A stretch of 51,354 nucleotides of DNA from Paenibacillus sp. 598K (GTDB lineage Bacteria; Bacillota; Bacilli; Paenibacillales; Paenibacillaceae), in assembly GCF_003851045.1 (NCBI RefSeq), contig NZ_BFBX01000012.1, forward strand, positions 19,546 through 70,899, written 5' to 3'. A program made the position numbers and the translations under genes. The notes under the pieces were generated by a model. It was given only the letters and a program-made list of their open reading frames with translations, did not search any database and was not told where the DNA came from. Numbering within the stretch: position 1 is the stretch's first letter; every line of letters starts with the position of its first letter. Below are positions 24,450-32,274 of the stretch, one piece after another.

Positions 24450-24484
24450 AAAAAAGCGCGCATGACCAAAATGGCCATGCGCGC
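24450..24484 (-). terminator. Terminator of the YtxH gene
   Basis: GCGCGCATGGCC and GGTCATGCGCGC pair (one mismatch) around AAAAT (24456-24484), followed on the minus strand by TTTTTT (24455-24450). Confidence 0.88.
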
Positions 24485-24526
24485 TGCGGTTGTGATGCTG
24501 AGTGCCCGTTGCCGGGCACAGCCGCG

Positions 24527-24982
24527 TTATTCTTTTTCTTGCTGAATCGTAACTGCCGGCAGCTCAGTCGCTTCAACGGCGTCCGCAGCTTCGACGACAT
24601 CGGAGCCGGCGTCGATGATTGCCGCTTCGTCCGTGGCGTCGACCGTCTCCGAGATGGCCGAGGATACTTGCGCCTTGCCTGTGCGGCGTTCACGCCAGGC
24701 GCGCACTTCTCCGGCGACGCTGCCGGCAGCCGCTTTGGCCTTATCGACCAGTTGCGTTGTCTGTTCGCCGACCTGGCCAGCCAGCTTGCTCGTCTGTTCG
24801 CCGATCACATGGGCGGTTTGTACGGTCTTTTCGCTGACTTGCTGTGCTCCTGTAGCGATGTCCTTGCGGAGTTCCTTGCCCGACTTGGGCGCGAGCAGCA
24901 GAGCGCTTACTGCGCCTGCGATCGCACCGACGACTGCACCCAAGAGAAAACTGCTTGACTGATTGTTCCGTTTGCCTGTCAT
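24527..24982 (-). CDS. YtxH domain protein
   Basis: A 151-residue protein with one N-terminal Gly/Ala-rich hydrophobic helix (FLLGAVVGAIAGAVSALLLAPKSGKEL, about 12-37), the YtxH signature, followed by a long helical, heptad-like region (about 38-95) and an acidic tail. Such proteins are usually general-stress proteins of Firmicutes with an apolipoprotein-like helix; their role is not known. ATG 24982 has GGGAG at nine bases. The 242-base stretch between this gene and the SufR-like gene contains no ORF I can support. Confidence 0.85.
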   Translation of the reverse strand: MTGKRNNQSSSFLLGAVVGAIAGAVSALLLAPKSGKELRKDIATGAQQVSEKTVQTAHVIGEQTSKLAGQVGEQTTQLVDKAKAAAGSVAGEVRAWRERRTGKAQVSSAISETVDATDEAAIIDAGSDVVEAADAVEATELPAVTIQQEKE

Positions 24983-25224
24983 TAGCGATTGCTCCCTTCC
25001 GGATTATGATCCTGCGAGGCGCTATCCGAATCGTCAGCCCGGGGAGCGGCTGCGGCTCGCCTCATGCCATGCCTGTCTGTCTGAAGTTTTCCCATTGCGG
25101 TCCGTATTTCATACAGATGGTTATGCGCCGATAGCTTCTCCCCGCGGGGGTTCTGGACGAATGCCCAATTTCTAATGATAGTATAGTCAATCCGGGCTTG
25201 TCCTGACACACAGAGGGCCAAAAA

Positions 25225-25890
25225 TTATTCGTCCGCGCTGACCTGGGATCCAATCTGGTAGCTGCAGCGGCCACCGCCCTTGGCGAGACATTCGGTCCGC
25301 TCGACTCGCGTGCCCAATAGCTGCCGGAACAGCTCCAGCTCGCACTGGCATGCTTGCTGGTAACGATCGGCGACACGGGCAATCGGACAGTTGTACTCAT
25401 TGAAGACATACCCTTCGACCGAATGCGCCTCGACCTCCACCATATAGCCGCCCTTGTTCTGAATCGCCGCCAGCTCTTGCACCCGCTGCTCCAGCGACTT
25501 CTCCGACATGCGCGGACCGTAGCGCTCCAGCAGCTTGCGCTTGCGCCCTTCGAATACCTGATCGATCACCTGCCGATCGTCAAGCTCGTCGAGCAGATCT
25601 AGCGTCAAGGTGTGGTAGTTGCTCGGGAAGAGCGCTGCCGACGCCTCTGTCAGCGTATAGACATGGGAGGGTCTGCCCATCGGCTGGCGGACGACGGACA
25701 GCTCGACGAACCCGTCCTTCTCCAGCGTATTGAGGTGTCGGCGCACGCCCATCTCCGTCATCCCCAGCGTCCGGGCCAGATAGCCGGCATGGCTTGGTCC
25801 TCTGGTCTTCAGCAGGGTCAGGATGGTCTGCCGGGTCGATCCTTCGTGACGGCGCGTCTGTTCCATGTTAGCTCTATCCTTACCGTCCAT
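25225..25890 (-). CDS. SufR-like winged-helix Fe-S regulator
   Basis: A 221-residue regulator. The N-terminal winged helix (about 17-82) has TRQTILTLLKTRGPSHAGYLARTLGMTEMGVRRHLNTLEKDG. The C-terminal half carries C168, C181, C183, C201 and C209; C168-x12-C181 matches the first ligand spacing of SufR regulators, which bind an Fe-S cluster and repress Fe-S assembly genes. No suf operon is in the window, so targets are unknown. ATG 25890 follows AAGGAGG at seven bases. Confidence 0.8.
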   Translation of the reverse strand: MDGKDRANMEQTRRHEGSTRQTILTLLKTRGPSHAGYLARTLGMTEMGVRRHLNTLEKDGFVELSVVRQPMGRPSHVYTLTEASAALFPSNYHTLTLDLLDELDDRQVIDQVFEGRKRKLLERYGPRMSEKSLEQRVQELAAIQNKGGYMVEVEAHSVEGYVFNEYNCPIARVADRYQQACQCELELFRQLLGTRVERTECLAKGGGRCSYQIGSQVSADE

Positions 25891-25938
25891 ATTCAGACCT
25901 CCTTGGCCCTCCTCGGAGGGTGATCGACGGCATGATGC

Positions 25939-25958
25939 TTGTAACTACTAACATACAA
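25939..25958. promoter_or_regulatory. TTGTA-N10-TACAA imperfect palindrome upstream of the SufR-like gene
   Basis: TTGTAACTACTAACATACAA at 25939-25958 has 5-bp inverted ends and lies 49 bases upstream of the regulator start. It could be its own operator; the match to known SufR sites is not clear. Confidence 0.3.
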
Positions 25959-26057
25959 TGAATCCGCGCCGCATGCAAGGCGAACCGCTTATTCGCTGCC
26001 GAGCAGCAGCAGGATCACCTGATGCGAGGTCGGCTGCAAGCTGCCTCCCTTGGGTGA

Positions 26058-26366
26058 GCATTAGCGCCAGCCAACACGGCAGATACCGGAGCGGTGCTCG
26101 CCTTCCAGCAGCTGATGCTCGGGCTGAACCGGCTCTCGCCGGCAGAGCTGTTCAATGAAGCGACGACGACGCTGCTCATGCCCGCGGTCCGCGCGCTTGG
26201 CCCGCTGACGATGGAGCAGCTCGTCGGGGCGCTGCCGAGCCCGTTGCCGCTCGGCCAGAGCCTGCTGCTCGTCTGGCCGCAGCTGACCGGACTGATCGCC
26301 GCGACGATGGTCTGCTTCGGGCTATCCTATTACCTGTTCATGCGTCAGGAGATCCGCTCGCGCTGA
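26058..26366 (+). pseudogene. 3' remnant of an ABC-2 type transporter permease
   Basis: The frame opened after TGA at 26055 and ending at 26366 encodes about 102 residues that read as the C-terminal end of an ABC-2 permease: ANTADTGAVLAFQQLMLGLNRLSP, ELFNEATTTLLMPAVRALGP, LPSPLPLGQSLLLVWPQLTGLIA, a final transmembrane helix, and YYLFMRQEIRSR. There is no start codon with a ribosome site at the left border, and no N-terminal membrane region or partner ATPase gene nearby. I read it as a fragment left by deletion. A short intact gene starting at ATG 26094 is possible but unlikely. Confidence 0.7.
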
Positions 26367-26397
26367 TCCGCAGCTTGTCATAGCAGACCCATGATGC

Positions 26398-26452
26398 GCA
26401 AAAGACGCTTTCGGAACCACGATTAAAGCGTGGGACTGAAAGCGTCTTTTGC
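26398..26452. terminator. Long bidirectional terminator hairpin
   Basis: GCAAAAGACGCTTTC (26398-26412) pairs perfectly with GAAAGCGTCTTTTGC (26438-26452), with an inner CCACG/CGTGG stem. It lies between the permease remnant and the HepT-like gene and gives T-rich 3' arms in both directions. Confidence 0.88.
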
Positions 26453-26463
26453 ATCTTGTATCG

Positions 26464-26889
26464 TCAGTTGGCTGCCTCGGCAGCCAAATAGCGTTGCACC
26501 GCCTGAGCGAACGACAACAGCGTCTCAGGCAATACCGGGGTGAGCGGATGCAGCTCCGCTCTCGGCCAGTCATAGTACTGCTGCACGAGCGGCTTGCGCA
26601 GCTGTACCAGCGCGATCAACGTCTCGTGCAGCTCGTCCGGGAATACGCGCTCGCCATGGATGACATCGATAATATCCTCATAGCTGCTCGCATCCCGCAT
26701 GATGAAGGCATCGATCAGATAGCTGCCGATGTCGGTGACCGATTCGACAGCCAGATGGAGCGCTCGCTCCTGCGCGAGGCCTTGGAGCAGCGAGCCTTGC
26801 CAATCGCCAGCCAGCGCCTCCAGCGCCTCCGCCAGCGCCGGTATGCTGTCGAGGCGGGCCTCGATCTGTTTACGGTCTACATAATACAT
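26464..26889 (-). CDS. DUF86/HepT-like protein (YutE type)
   Basis: A 141-residue helical protein. ERALHLAVESVTDIGSYLIDAFIMRDASSYEDIIDVI is typical of DUF86, the HepT fold of MNT-HEPN toxin-antitoxin systems. The catalytic R-x4-6-H-x-Y motif of HEPN RNases is degenerate here (RKPLVQQYY, with Gln in place of His), and no MNT nucleotidyltransferase partner is adjacent. It probably belongs to the stand-alone YutE branch of Firmicutes rather than to a toxin. ATG 26889 with AGGCAGG at a short spacing. Confidence 0.78.
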   Translation of the reverse strand: MYYVDRKQIEARLDSIPALAEALEALAGDWQGSLLQGLAQERALHLAVESVTDIGSYLIDAFIMRDASSYEDIIDVIHGERVFPDELHETLIALVQLRKPLVQQYYDWPRAELHPLTPVLPETLLSFAQAVQRYLAAEAAN

Positions 26890-26928
26890 GGCTTACCTGC
26901 CTTTATCCCACATTTTCGAACGGATGAT

Positions 26929-27033
26929 TTATTGTTTCTTTTTGCGACCTCTTCGCTTCAGCCAGATCGTCATGACGATAAAGCTGATAATAACCACGAA
27001 CAGGTACGTCATCAGCATTCTGCTGTCGTCCAT
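26929..27033 (-). CDS. Small single-pass membrane peptide (34 aa)
   Basis: MDDSRMLMTY... encodes 34 residues: a short acidic start, one hydrophobic helix (about 7-25) and a strongly basic tail KRRGRKKKQ. AGAGGG lies seven bases before ATG 27033. The positive-inside rule puts the C-terminus in the cytoplasm. It sits between the HepT-like and Dabb genes on the same strand. No family recognised. Confidence 0.6.
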   Translation of the reverse strand: MDDSRMLMTYLFVVIISFIVMTIWLKRRGRKKKQ

Positions 27034-27082
27034 CGATAATCCCTCTTTTGTCTAGGTGGTATAGGGGCGGCGCCCCCGTGGC

Positions 27083-27370
27083 TCAGCTCTCGTAATCGAC
27101 GCTGGCGGCGGACTCGCGCACCTGCGACATATGCTCGATTACCTTCTGGTGGACCGGATGCACCTGGTACGCTTGCAGATCATCCAGCGAGTCGAATACT
27201 GTCGTCAAGGCGATATCGTACGAACGCTCGGTGTGCAGCACATCAACGCCGACCTCCAGCTTGCGCAGCTGCTCGATCTGCCCCTCCATCGCGCGCAATA
27301 CATCGGCTGTTGCCTGAACGCTCTCCGGCGAGCGATCCTTCAGCTTAAACAATACAATATGGGTAATCAT
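27083..27370 (-). CDS. Dabb family (stress-response alpha/beta barrel) protein
   Basis: A 95-residue protein of the dimeric alpha/beta barrel fold: MITHIVLFKLKDRSPE, then DIALTTVFDSLDDLQAYQVHPVHQKVIEHM, the Dabb signature. Members are small stress proteins or cyclases of unknown substrate. Good GAGGAG ribosome site before ATG 27370. Confidence 0.87.
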   Translation of the reverse strand: MITHIVLFKLKDRSPESVQATADVLRAMEGQIEQLRKLEVGVDVLHTERSYDIALTTVFDSLDDLQAYQVHPVHQKVIEHMSQVRESAASVDYES

Positions 27371-27486
27371 ACATTCATCTCTCCTCGTCTACGGTTGCAG
27401 CGCTTGCGCATGAGACAAGCCCCTTTGTCACATAATAACTTAAATGACCGCAACCTAGCAATAAAGGAAGAGGGGAATCGACAAAC

Positions 27487-27747
27487 ATGCGTTATCCCGT
27501 TACGATAATTGCCACAATCATCGGTCTGGCGCTCTGTCTCTACAACTCTACCGGCTACGATCCGCATAACTTCGTGTTCTTTATGTTCAGCGTGCCTGCG
27601 TGGTTCGTCGATCTGTTCATCGATGTCCATGAGGTAAGCGTCCTGTTGATGTATGTAGCTACTGTCCTCTGCTATGCGCTGATCGGCTATATCGCCGATC
27701 GGATCATCATGCACGAGCGGTCCAAACGGCCCCGCCGCGCTCGCTAG
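27487..27747 (+). CDS. Small hypothetical membrane protein (86 aa)
   Basis: An 86-residue protein with hydrophobic segments at about 5-19, 28-44 and 52-70 and a basic C-terminus RSKRPRRAR. GAAGAGGGG lies 11 bases before ATG 27487. It is divergent from the Dabb gene and convergent with the SOS-controlled gene. I do not recognise the family. Confidence 0.6.
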   Translation: MRYPVTIIATIIGLALCLYNSTGYDPHNFVFFMFSVPAWFVDLFIDVHEVSVLLMYVATVLCYALIGYIADRIIMHERSKRPRRAR

Positions 27748-27760
27748 GCCGCCCGCATCA

Positions 27761-28201
27761 TCAGCCTCTCTGCTCTCGACCAGCCTGGCGACCGCGTCGA
27801 TAGTCTCCGAGCAACCGCTCGGCCTCGCGGCGCACCACCGGCCACTGCAGCGTGAACTGATGCTGATAGCCCCTCGCGCTGTACTGAACCGCCACTCCCT
27901 CGGCGTGTCGCCGCTCCTCGGTGATGCGGATGCCGTCCGCGATTATCTGGCGCTTGGCCGCCGCCTGCTCGAGCAGCACGCGATCCTGCAGCGCCCGCAG
28001 CATCGACTCGTACAGCTGCGGCAGCTTCATCTCCGACGCGGCTACGATCCCGATATCATGATCGAGGATCTGCACCGCCACTCGCAGCAGCAGATATCGC
28101 TTGAGGAGCGCCAGCTCCCCCTCCGTCTGGATCGGCTGCGCCTGGATTGGCTGCGTATTCACCGTCGACCGGGCCTCAGCCGGTGTCGCCGTCTCTCTCA
28201 T
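27761..28201 (-). CDS. SOS-regulated helical protein of unknown function (146 aa)
   Basis: A 146-residue soluble protein starting at ATG 28201 (GGGAGG seven to nine bases upstream) with a Gln/Thr/Pro-rich leader, then mostly helical: LALLKRYLLLRVAVQILDHD, LPQLYESMLRALQDRVLL, and a C-terminal VQYSARGYQHQFTLQWPVVRREAERLLGDYRR. A consensus sigmaA promoter with a LexA box lies directly upstream, so it should be induced by DNA damage. The pattern is reminiscent of the SOS-controlled YhjD protein of Bacillus, but the likeness is weak and from memory. An upstream Met at 28294 lies beyond the promoter and is rejected as start. Confidence 0.72.
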   Translation of the reverse strand: MRETATPAEARSTVNTQPIQAQPIQTEGELALLKRYLLLRVAVQILDHDIGIVAASEMKLPQLYESMLRALQDRVLLEQAAAKRQIIADGIRITEERRHAEGVAVQYSARGYQHQFTLQWPVVRREAERLLGDYRRGRQAGREQRG

Positions 28202-28222
28202 TATGTATTCCTCCCATATAAC

Positions 28223-28238
28223 AAGAACATTTGTTCTT
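28223..28238 (-). promoter_or_regulatory. LexA (SOS) box
   Basis: AAGAACATTTGTTCTT matches the Firmicutes LexA consensus core GAAC-N4-GTTC, with matching flanks. It starts one base after the -10 element and covers the expected transcription start, an ideal place for repression. Confidence 0.82.
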
Positions 28239-28267
28239 ATTATACCGAACGCACGATCGTATGGCAA
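28239..28267 (-). promoter_or_regulatory. SigmaA promoter of the SOS-regulated gene
   Basis: On the minus strand: TTGCCA (28267-28262), exactly 17 bp, TATAAT (28244-28239). Confidence 0.8.
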
Positions 28268-28307
28268 GCGGAGTTTGACGCAGACTTCTGACAATACGAG
28301 AAAGGGG

Positions 28308-28346
28308 CGTCCCTAAGTCAGTTATGACTTTTAGGACAGCCCCTTG
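28308..28346 (-). terminator. Terminator of the sugar ABC operon
   Basis: On the minus strand, AAGGGGCTGTCCTAA pairs with TTAGGGACGCCCCTT (two mismatches) around GTCA/TGAC, followed by a short T-rich stretch. It lies 50 bases past the lipoprotein stop. Confidence 0.65.
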
Positions 28347-28393
28347 CTAGGTATTGCCAATCATTTTGCCCGTCATACGCTTTATATCAATTC

Positions 28394-30091
28394 TCAGTCG
28401 TTCCAAAGCTCTACGCGAGCTTTGACGAACTCCTCGCGTCCCTTCTCGGCCTTGTCGACGCCTGCGCGGTCGAGCTCCTGCATGTAGGCGTCCCAGATGG
28501 CGTCGAATTCCTCCGGCTTGGCCAGGATCGCCTCGGGGATCCGCTTCCATGTAATGTCGCGCAGCTTCGTATCGAGTATGCTCACTTCATGCTCGCCAGG
28601 GATCGTAATATTCCAGGCTGCGCCCCACGGCTTCACCTTGAAGTTGTCCTCGCTCGGAAACAGATCCTTCCAGATCGACGCGTCATAGGCGGCAAGCACT
28701 TCCTTCTCGATGTCGTTGTAGCCCTCGATCAGCTGCTCCGGGAAGTTGGTTGTGTAGTAGTTGCCGGTCGAGTCCAGCACGCCGTCGCCGTAGTGACCGC
28801 CGATGTTCGCATACAGTCCGATGCCGACCTCGCGTTGGAAGTTGGCAGCGTCGTTGATCTTGCGGTCGTTCACCTCCGCAGGGATGACCCGCTTGCCGTC
28901 GACAACATTATAGTGCTCGCCCTCGACGCCCCAGTTGAGCAGTATTTGTCCTTCTTCCGAAGCCAGATAGTCTAGGAATTTGATCGCCCGCACCGGGTCG
29001 GGGTTATCGACGCTGATGCCGACGCCGTATCCGGACATGAAGCCGGTCGGCCAGAACGAGGTTTCCAGGAACTCCTCCGACATCGTCACCGGATAATGCC
29101 CGTAGGTGCGGTCGAACTTGCCTTCGGCCTTCAGCGCGTTCTCGCCGTCCTGATAATCCCAATCCTGGTCGATCAGACCAAGCACACGGCCGCTGGCGAC
29201 TTTCGCGTTGTATTGGTCATGCTTCTGCACGAAGGTCTCGGGGTCGAGCAAGCCGGTTGCGTTCATATGGTTCAGCCAGCGGAAGTATTCCTTCTCCTCC
29301 GGACGTCTGAAATGATACGTTACCTTCATCGTATCGATATCGATATGGTATTCGCCGTCATCGGAGCCGCCTGTTGTGAGGAAGGCCGGGTTTGTGACAG
29401 AGATGTACATGCGCCAGTCGTCCGAATTGAGCGACAGACCGACGTTTTTGTTGCCGCTCTCGTCGGTAGGATGCTTCTCCAGGTAGGTGCGGATCGCATT
29501 TTCGAAGTCCTTGACCGTACGGATCTCGGGGTAGCCCAGCTCCTTGACGACGCGATGCTGCAGGTTGAACCCGCCGCCGGCATTAAAGTTGACGCTGTCC
29601 ACGGCCGCATAGGTCGGGATGACGTAGATGGCTTTGTCTTCGTTGCTATAGCGCAAGCGCTTCATATAATCGCCGAACAGCTTTTTGATATTCGGGGCAT
29701 GCTCCTCGATGAGATCGGTCAGGTCGAGCATCGCGCCGACATCCACCAGCTTGCTGACATCGTTTTTGGCGCTGATCAGGTCGGGGTATTCGCCGCTGGC
29801 GGCGATGAGCGCCACCTTTTGCACCGGGTCGCCTACCGCGAACTCGGCATCAAGCGTCACGCCGGTCTTTTCGGTGATGATTTTGCCGATCGTATCCTGC
29901 ATACCCGCCCAGTTCGGGCTCGGGTCGGAGCTGAAAAAGCTCATCGTCATCGGCTGCTCGCTGCCTACATTTTCGCCGCCATTTGTTGTACCTGGCGTTT
30001 CTGGCGTATTGTTGCCGCCGGAGCATGCAGCCAGCAGACCGACCAGCATCGTGGCGGACAGGAGCACGCCCGTGAATTTTTTTGATTTCAT
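28394..30091 (-). CDS. Extracellular solute-binding lipoprotein of a Lpl-type carbohydrate ABC transporter
   Basis: A 565-residue lipoprotein with a signal peptide ending in the lipobox LLAAC (C23 lipidated), a Gly/Asn/Thr-rich linker and a large family 1 solute-binding fold (for example QKVALIAASGEYPDLIS, WNITIPGEHE). The size and the order permease-permease-binding protein match the LplB-LplC-LplA-type systems abundant in Paenibacillus, which bind oligosaccharides. No ATPase gene is present; such systems share a common MsmX-type ATPase encoded elsewhere. Nearby uronate genes suggest an oligo-uronide ligand, but that is inference. GGAGG ten bases before ATG 30091. Confidence 0.9.
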   Translation of the reverse strand: MKSKKFTGVLLSATMLVGLLAACSGGNNTPETPGTTNGGENVGSEQPMTMSFFSSDPSPNWAGMQDTIGKIITEKTGVTLDAEFAVGDPVQKVALIAASGEYPDLISAKNDVSKLVDVGAMLDLTDLIEEHAPNIKKLFGDYMKRLRYSNEDKAIYVIPTYAAVDSVNFNAGGGFNLQHRVVKELGYPEIRTVKDFENAIRTYLEKHPTDESGNKNVGLSLNSDDWRMYISVTNPAFLTTGGSDDGEYHIDIDTMKVTYHFRRPEEKEYFRWLNHMNATGLLDPETFVQKHDQYNAKVASGRVLGLIDQDWDYQDGENALKAEGKFDRTYGHYPVTMSEEFLETSFWPTGFMSGYGVGISVDNPDPVRAIKFLDYLASEEGQILLNWGVEGEHYNVVDGKRVIPAEVNDRKINDAANFQREVGIGLYANIGGHYGDGVLDSTGNYYTTNFPEQLIEGYNDIEKEVLAAYDASIWKDLFPSEDNFKVKPWGAAWNITIPGEHEVSILDTKLRDITWKRIPEAILAKPEEFDAIWDAYMQELDRAGVDKAEKGREEFVKARVELWND

Positions 30092-30183
30092 GTTGCATAA
30101 CCCTCCTCTTCAAATATAAAGCCAGACTTTCTCTCGCAACGCGTGTCTCTCTATGTTAACAGGCTGCCCTGCAAACATCAGCT

Positions 30184-31089
30184 TTAGCTTTTGACTGCGC
30201 CAAGCGTCATGCCCTTGACGAAATACCCTTGCAAAAATGGATAGACAAGCAGGATCGGGACGGTAACGACGATCGTAATCGCCATCTTGACCGACTCCGG
30301 CGACACCCGGCTCATCACCTGGGACATGTTCTGACTACGGAAATCGCCGCCGCTGTTGCCGGTTGTTGTGCTCTGAATGACCTTCATCAGCTCGTATTGC
30401 AGCGTCGTCAAGCTCACATTGGAGCCGTTATACAGGTAGGTGTCCAACCAGGCGTTCCACTGGCCGACGGCCAGGAACAGGGCGATCGTCGCCAGCGCCG
30501 GCTTGCTCAGCGGCAGGATGACCCGCCAGAAGATGGTCCAGTCGTTGGCCCCGTCAAGCTTCGCCGACTCTTGCAGCGCATACGGCAGCCCGTCCATAAA
30601 CGAACGGATGATGAAAACGTTGAAGGCGCTGACTAGTCCCGGCAGCACGTAGACGGCAAAGGAGTTCATCATCCCCAAATCGCGAATGAGAATGTAGATG
30701 GGGATCAGACCGCCGGACACATACATCGTGAGCGCCAGGAAAACCGAAATGAAGCGCCTGGCTTGAAAATCGACGCGACTCAGCGTGTAGGCGAGCATCG
30801 CCGCGCTGGCCAGCCCCAGGAATGTACCGACCACCGTCCGCAGGATCGAGATTTTCAGACCAGTGAGCAACGTCGGAAACGAGAAGATCGCGCGGTAATT
30901 TTCCAGGGTGAAGTCTCTTGGGTAAAACGTAATGCCGCCCCGTATCGTATCGGTCGAGTTGTTAAAGGAAATCGCCAGGACGTTGAGAAACGGATACAGC
31001 GTAACGACCGTGACGAACGTCAGAATAACGTAGACGCTAATATCGAAGATGCGGTCCGACCAGGACGCTCCGGCCCAGGTTCTGTTCAT
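30184..31089 (-). CDS. Carbohydrate ABC transporter permease (LplC/YtcP type)
   Basis: A 301-residue inner permease with six helices and the EAA loop ESAKLDGANDWTIFWRVILPLSKPALAT that docks the ATPase. The C-terminal VYPFLQGYFVKGMTLGAVKS is characteristic of the LplC group. ATG 31089 has GGAGG at nine bases. It lies between the LplB-type gene (16 bases upstream) and the binding-protein gene. Confidence 0.93.
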   Translation of the reverse strand: MNRTWAGASWSDRIFDISVYVILTFVTVVTLYPFLNVLAISFNNSTDTIRGGITFYPRDFTLENYRAIFSFPTLLTGLKISILRTVVGTFLGLASAAMLAYTLSRVDFQARRFISVFLALTMYVSGGLIPIYILIRDLGMMNSFAVYVLPGLVSAFNVFIIRSFMDGLPYALQESAKLDGANDWTIFWRVILPLSKPALATIALFLAVGQWNAWLDTYLYNGSNVSLTTLQYELMKVIQSTTTGNSGGDFRSQNMSQVMSRVSPESVKMAITIVVTVPILLVYPFLQGYFVKGMTLGAVKS

Positions 31090-31104
31090 GATGCGAAGCC
31101 TCCC

Positions 31105-32067
31105 CTACATGATGCTTTCTTTGGTCAAGCGCTTGAAGGTGCCGTTGGCGATAAACAGCAGCAGAATGCTGACCATCGAGTTGAACATATTGATCGCCGT
31201 GCCGAAGGAAAACCGTCCCATGCCAAGCCCGTAGTTGAGCGCGTACAGATCGAGCACCTCCGAATAGTCGCGCACCAGATTGTTGCCGAGCAGGAACTGC
31301 CGCTCGAAGCCGATGCTGATCAAGTGGCCGATCGACATGATGAGCAACACGATGATTGTCGTCCGGATGCCCGGCAGCGTCACATGCCAGATCTGCTGAA
31401 TGCGGCTCGCGCCGTCCACCTTGGCCGCCTCGTACAGCTCCGGACCGATGCCAGCGATTGCTGCCAGATAGATGATCGCATTCCAGCCGCTCTCCTTCCA
31501 CACGTCAGCCGCCGTAACGATTGACCAGAACCAGTTGCCCTTGGCCATGAACTGGATCGGCTCGTTGATGACGCCGAGGAATAGCAGCACATCGTTGACG
31601 ACGCCGTTGTCCGTCGAGAGCATCTTGGTGATGATGCCGGCGACGACGACCCAGGAGACGAAGTGCGGCAGGTAGGAAATCGTTTGCACGAATCGCTTGA
31701 CGACCTGCTGGCGAACCTCGTTGAGCAGCACCGCTAGCAGGATCGGCACGGTAAAGCCGGCGATCAGTCCCATAAAGCTCATCGCCAGCGTATTGCGCAG
31801 CACCAGGTAGAAGCGCTCGTCCGAGAACAGCGTGACGAAGTGCTCGAAGCCGACCCATTCTTGCTCGAAGAAGGAGCGCCCCGGCTTGAATTTCTGGAAT
31901 GCCATCGTCCAGCCCCACAGGGGCAAATAGCTGAATACAAATACCCAGATGACGAAAGGAAGCGACATCAAGTATAAGTAGCGTTGCTGCAGTAAAATCC
32001 GGAAGAACCGGCCTGCCTTCGGTTGGCGCTTGTTAGACTCCGGTTTCTTGGCTGTGATCGCTTCCAT
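31105..32067 (-). CDS. Carbohydrate ABC transporter permease (LplB type)
   Basis: A 320-residue permease with six helices; LPLWGWTMAFQKFKPGRSFFEQEWVGFEHF is typical of LplB proteins, and YEAAKVDGASRIQQIWHVTLPGIRTTI is the EAA loop. AAGGAGG seven bases before ATG 32067. First gene of the ABC operon. Its promoter region carries the same 23-base motif as the region upstream of the YesM-type kinase, suggesting control by that two-component system. Confidence 0.93.
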   Translation of the reverse strand: MEAITAKKPESNKRQPKAGRFFRILLQQRYLYLMSLPFVIWVFVFSYLPLWGWTMAFQKFKPGRSFFEQEWVGFEHFVTLFSDERFYLVLRNTLAMSFMGLIAGFTVPILLAVLLNEVRQQVVKRFVQTISYLPHFVSWVVVAGIITKMLSTDNGVVNDVLLFLGVINEPIQFMAKGNWFWSIVTAADVWKESGWNAIIYLAAIAGIGPELYEAAKVDGASRIQQIWHVTLPGIRTTIIVLLIMSIGHLISIGFERQFLLGNNLVRDYSEVLDLYALNYGLGMGRFSFGTAINMFNSMVSILLLFIANGTFKRLTKESIM

Positions 32068-32094
32068 TGTGAACCCTCCTTGCGTGGTGATTCC

Positions 32095-32119
32095 ATCTTA
32101 ACGAATTTGAAGCGTTTGC
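32095..32119 (-). promoter_or_regulatory. Putative -10 and cre-like site of the ABC operon promoter
   Basis: On the minus strand TAAGAT (32100-32095) may be the -10, 41 bases below the shared motif. The plus-strand sequence TTGAAGCGTTTGCA (32106-32119) differs from the CcpA cre consensus at one key base and overlaps the promoter, consistent with catabolite repression. Confidence 0.35.
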
Positions 32120-32140
32120 AGTACCCTACGGATTGGGCCG

Positions 32141-32163
32141 AAAATCAGATAAAAATTAGTGAT
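32141..32163 (-). promoter_or_regulatory. Shared motif A, candidate YesN-type regulator site (ABC operon)
   Basis: Plus-strand sequence AAAATCAG, then ATA, then AAAATTAGTGAT. A nearly identical copy lies upstream of the YesM-type kinase gene at 35703-35725. In both cases it sits about 40 bases upstream of a -10-like element. Confidence 0.55.
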
Positions 32164-32183
32164 GTGCGTCGGCGCAAAAACAG

Positions 32184-32228
32184 CAAAAAGCCTTGCGCAA
32201 AACAGCGACATGCTGTCTTGCGCAAGGC
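32184..32228 (-). terminator. Terminator of the YesM/YesN-type operon
   Basis: GCCTTGCGCAA (32190-32200) pairs perfectly with TTGCGCAAGGC (32218-32228), with an inner ACAGC/GCTGT stem; on the minus strand it is followed by TTTTTGCTGTTTTTG. Confidence 0.9.
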
Positions 32229-32274
32229 AGGAGAGGAACATTTTCAGCACTGCAGAGTCACCCCTAACGATCCT

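Noticed and set aside
24982..25221. Small minus-strand frame between the SufR-like gene and YtxH, ending in TAATG at the YtxH start
   Set aside because: The TAATG overlap is tempting, but no start codon in the frame has a convincing ribosome site and the product is low complexity with no family. Left as intergenic.
26464..26889. HepT toxin of a toxin-antitoxin pair
   Set aside because: No MNT antitoxin gene is adjacent and the R-x4-6-H-x-Y motif lacks the His; the protein fits the stand-alone YutE type.
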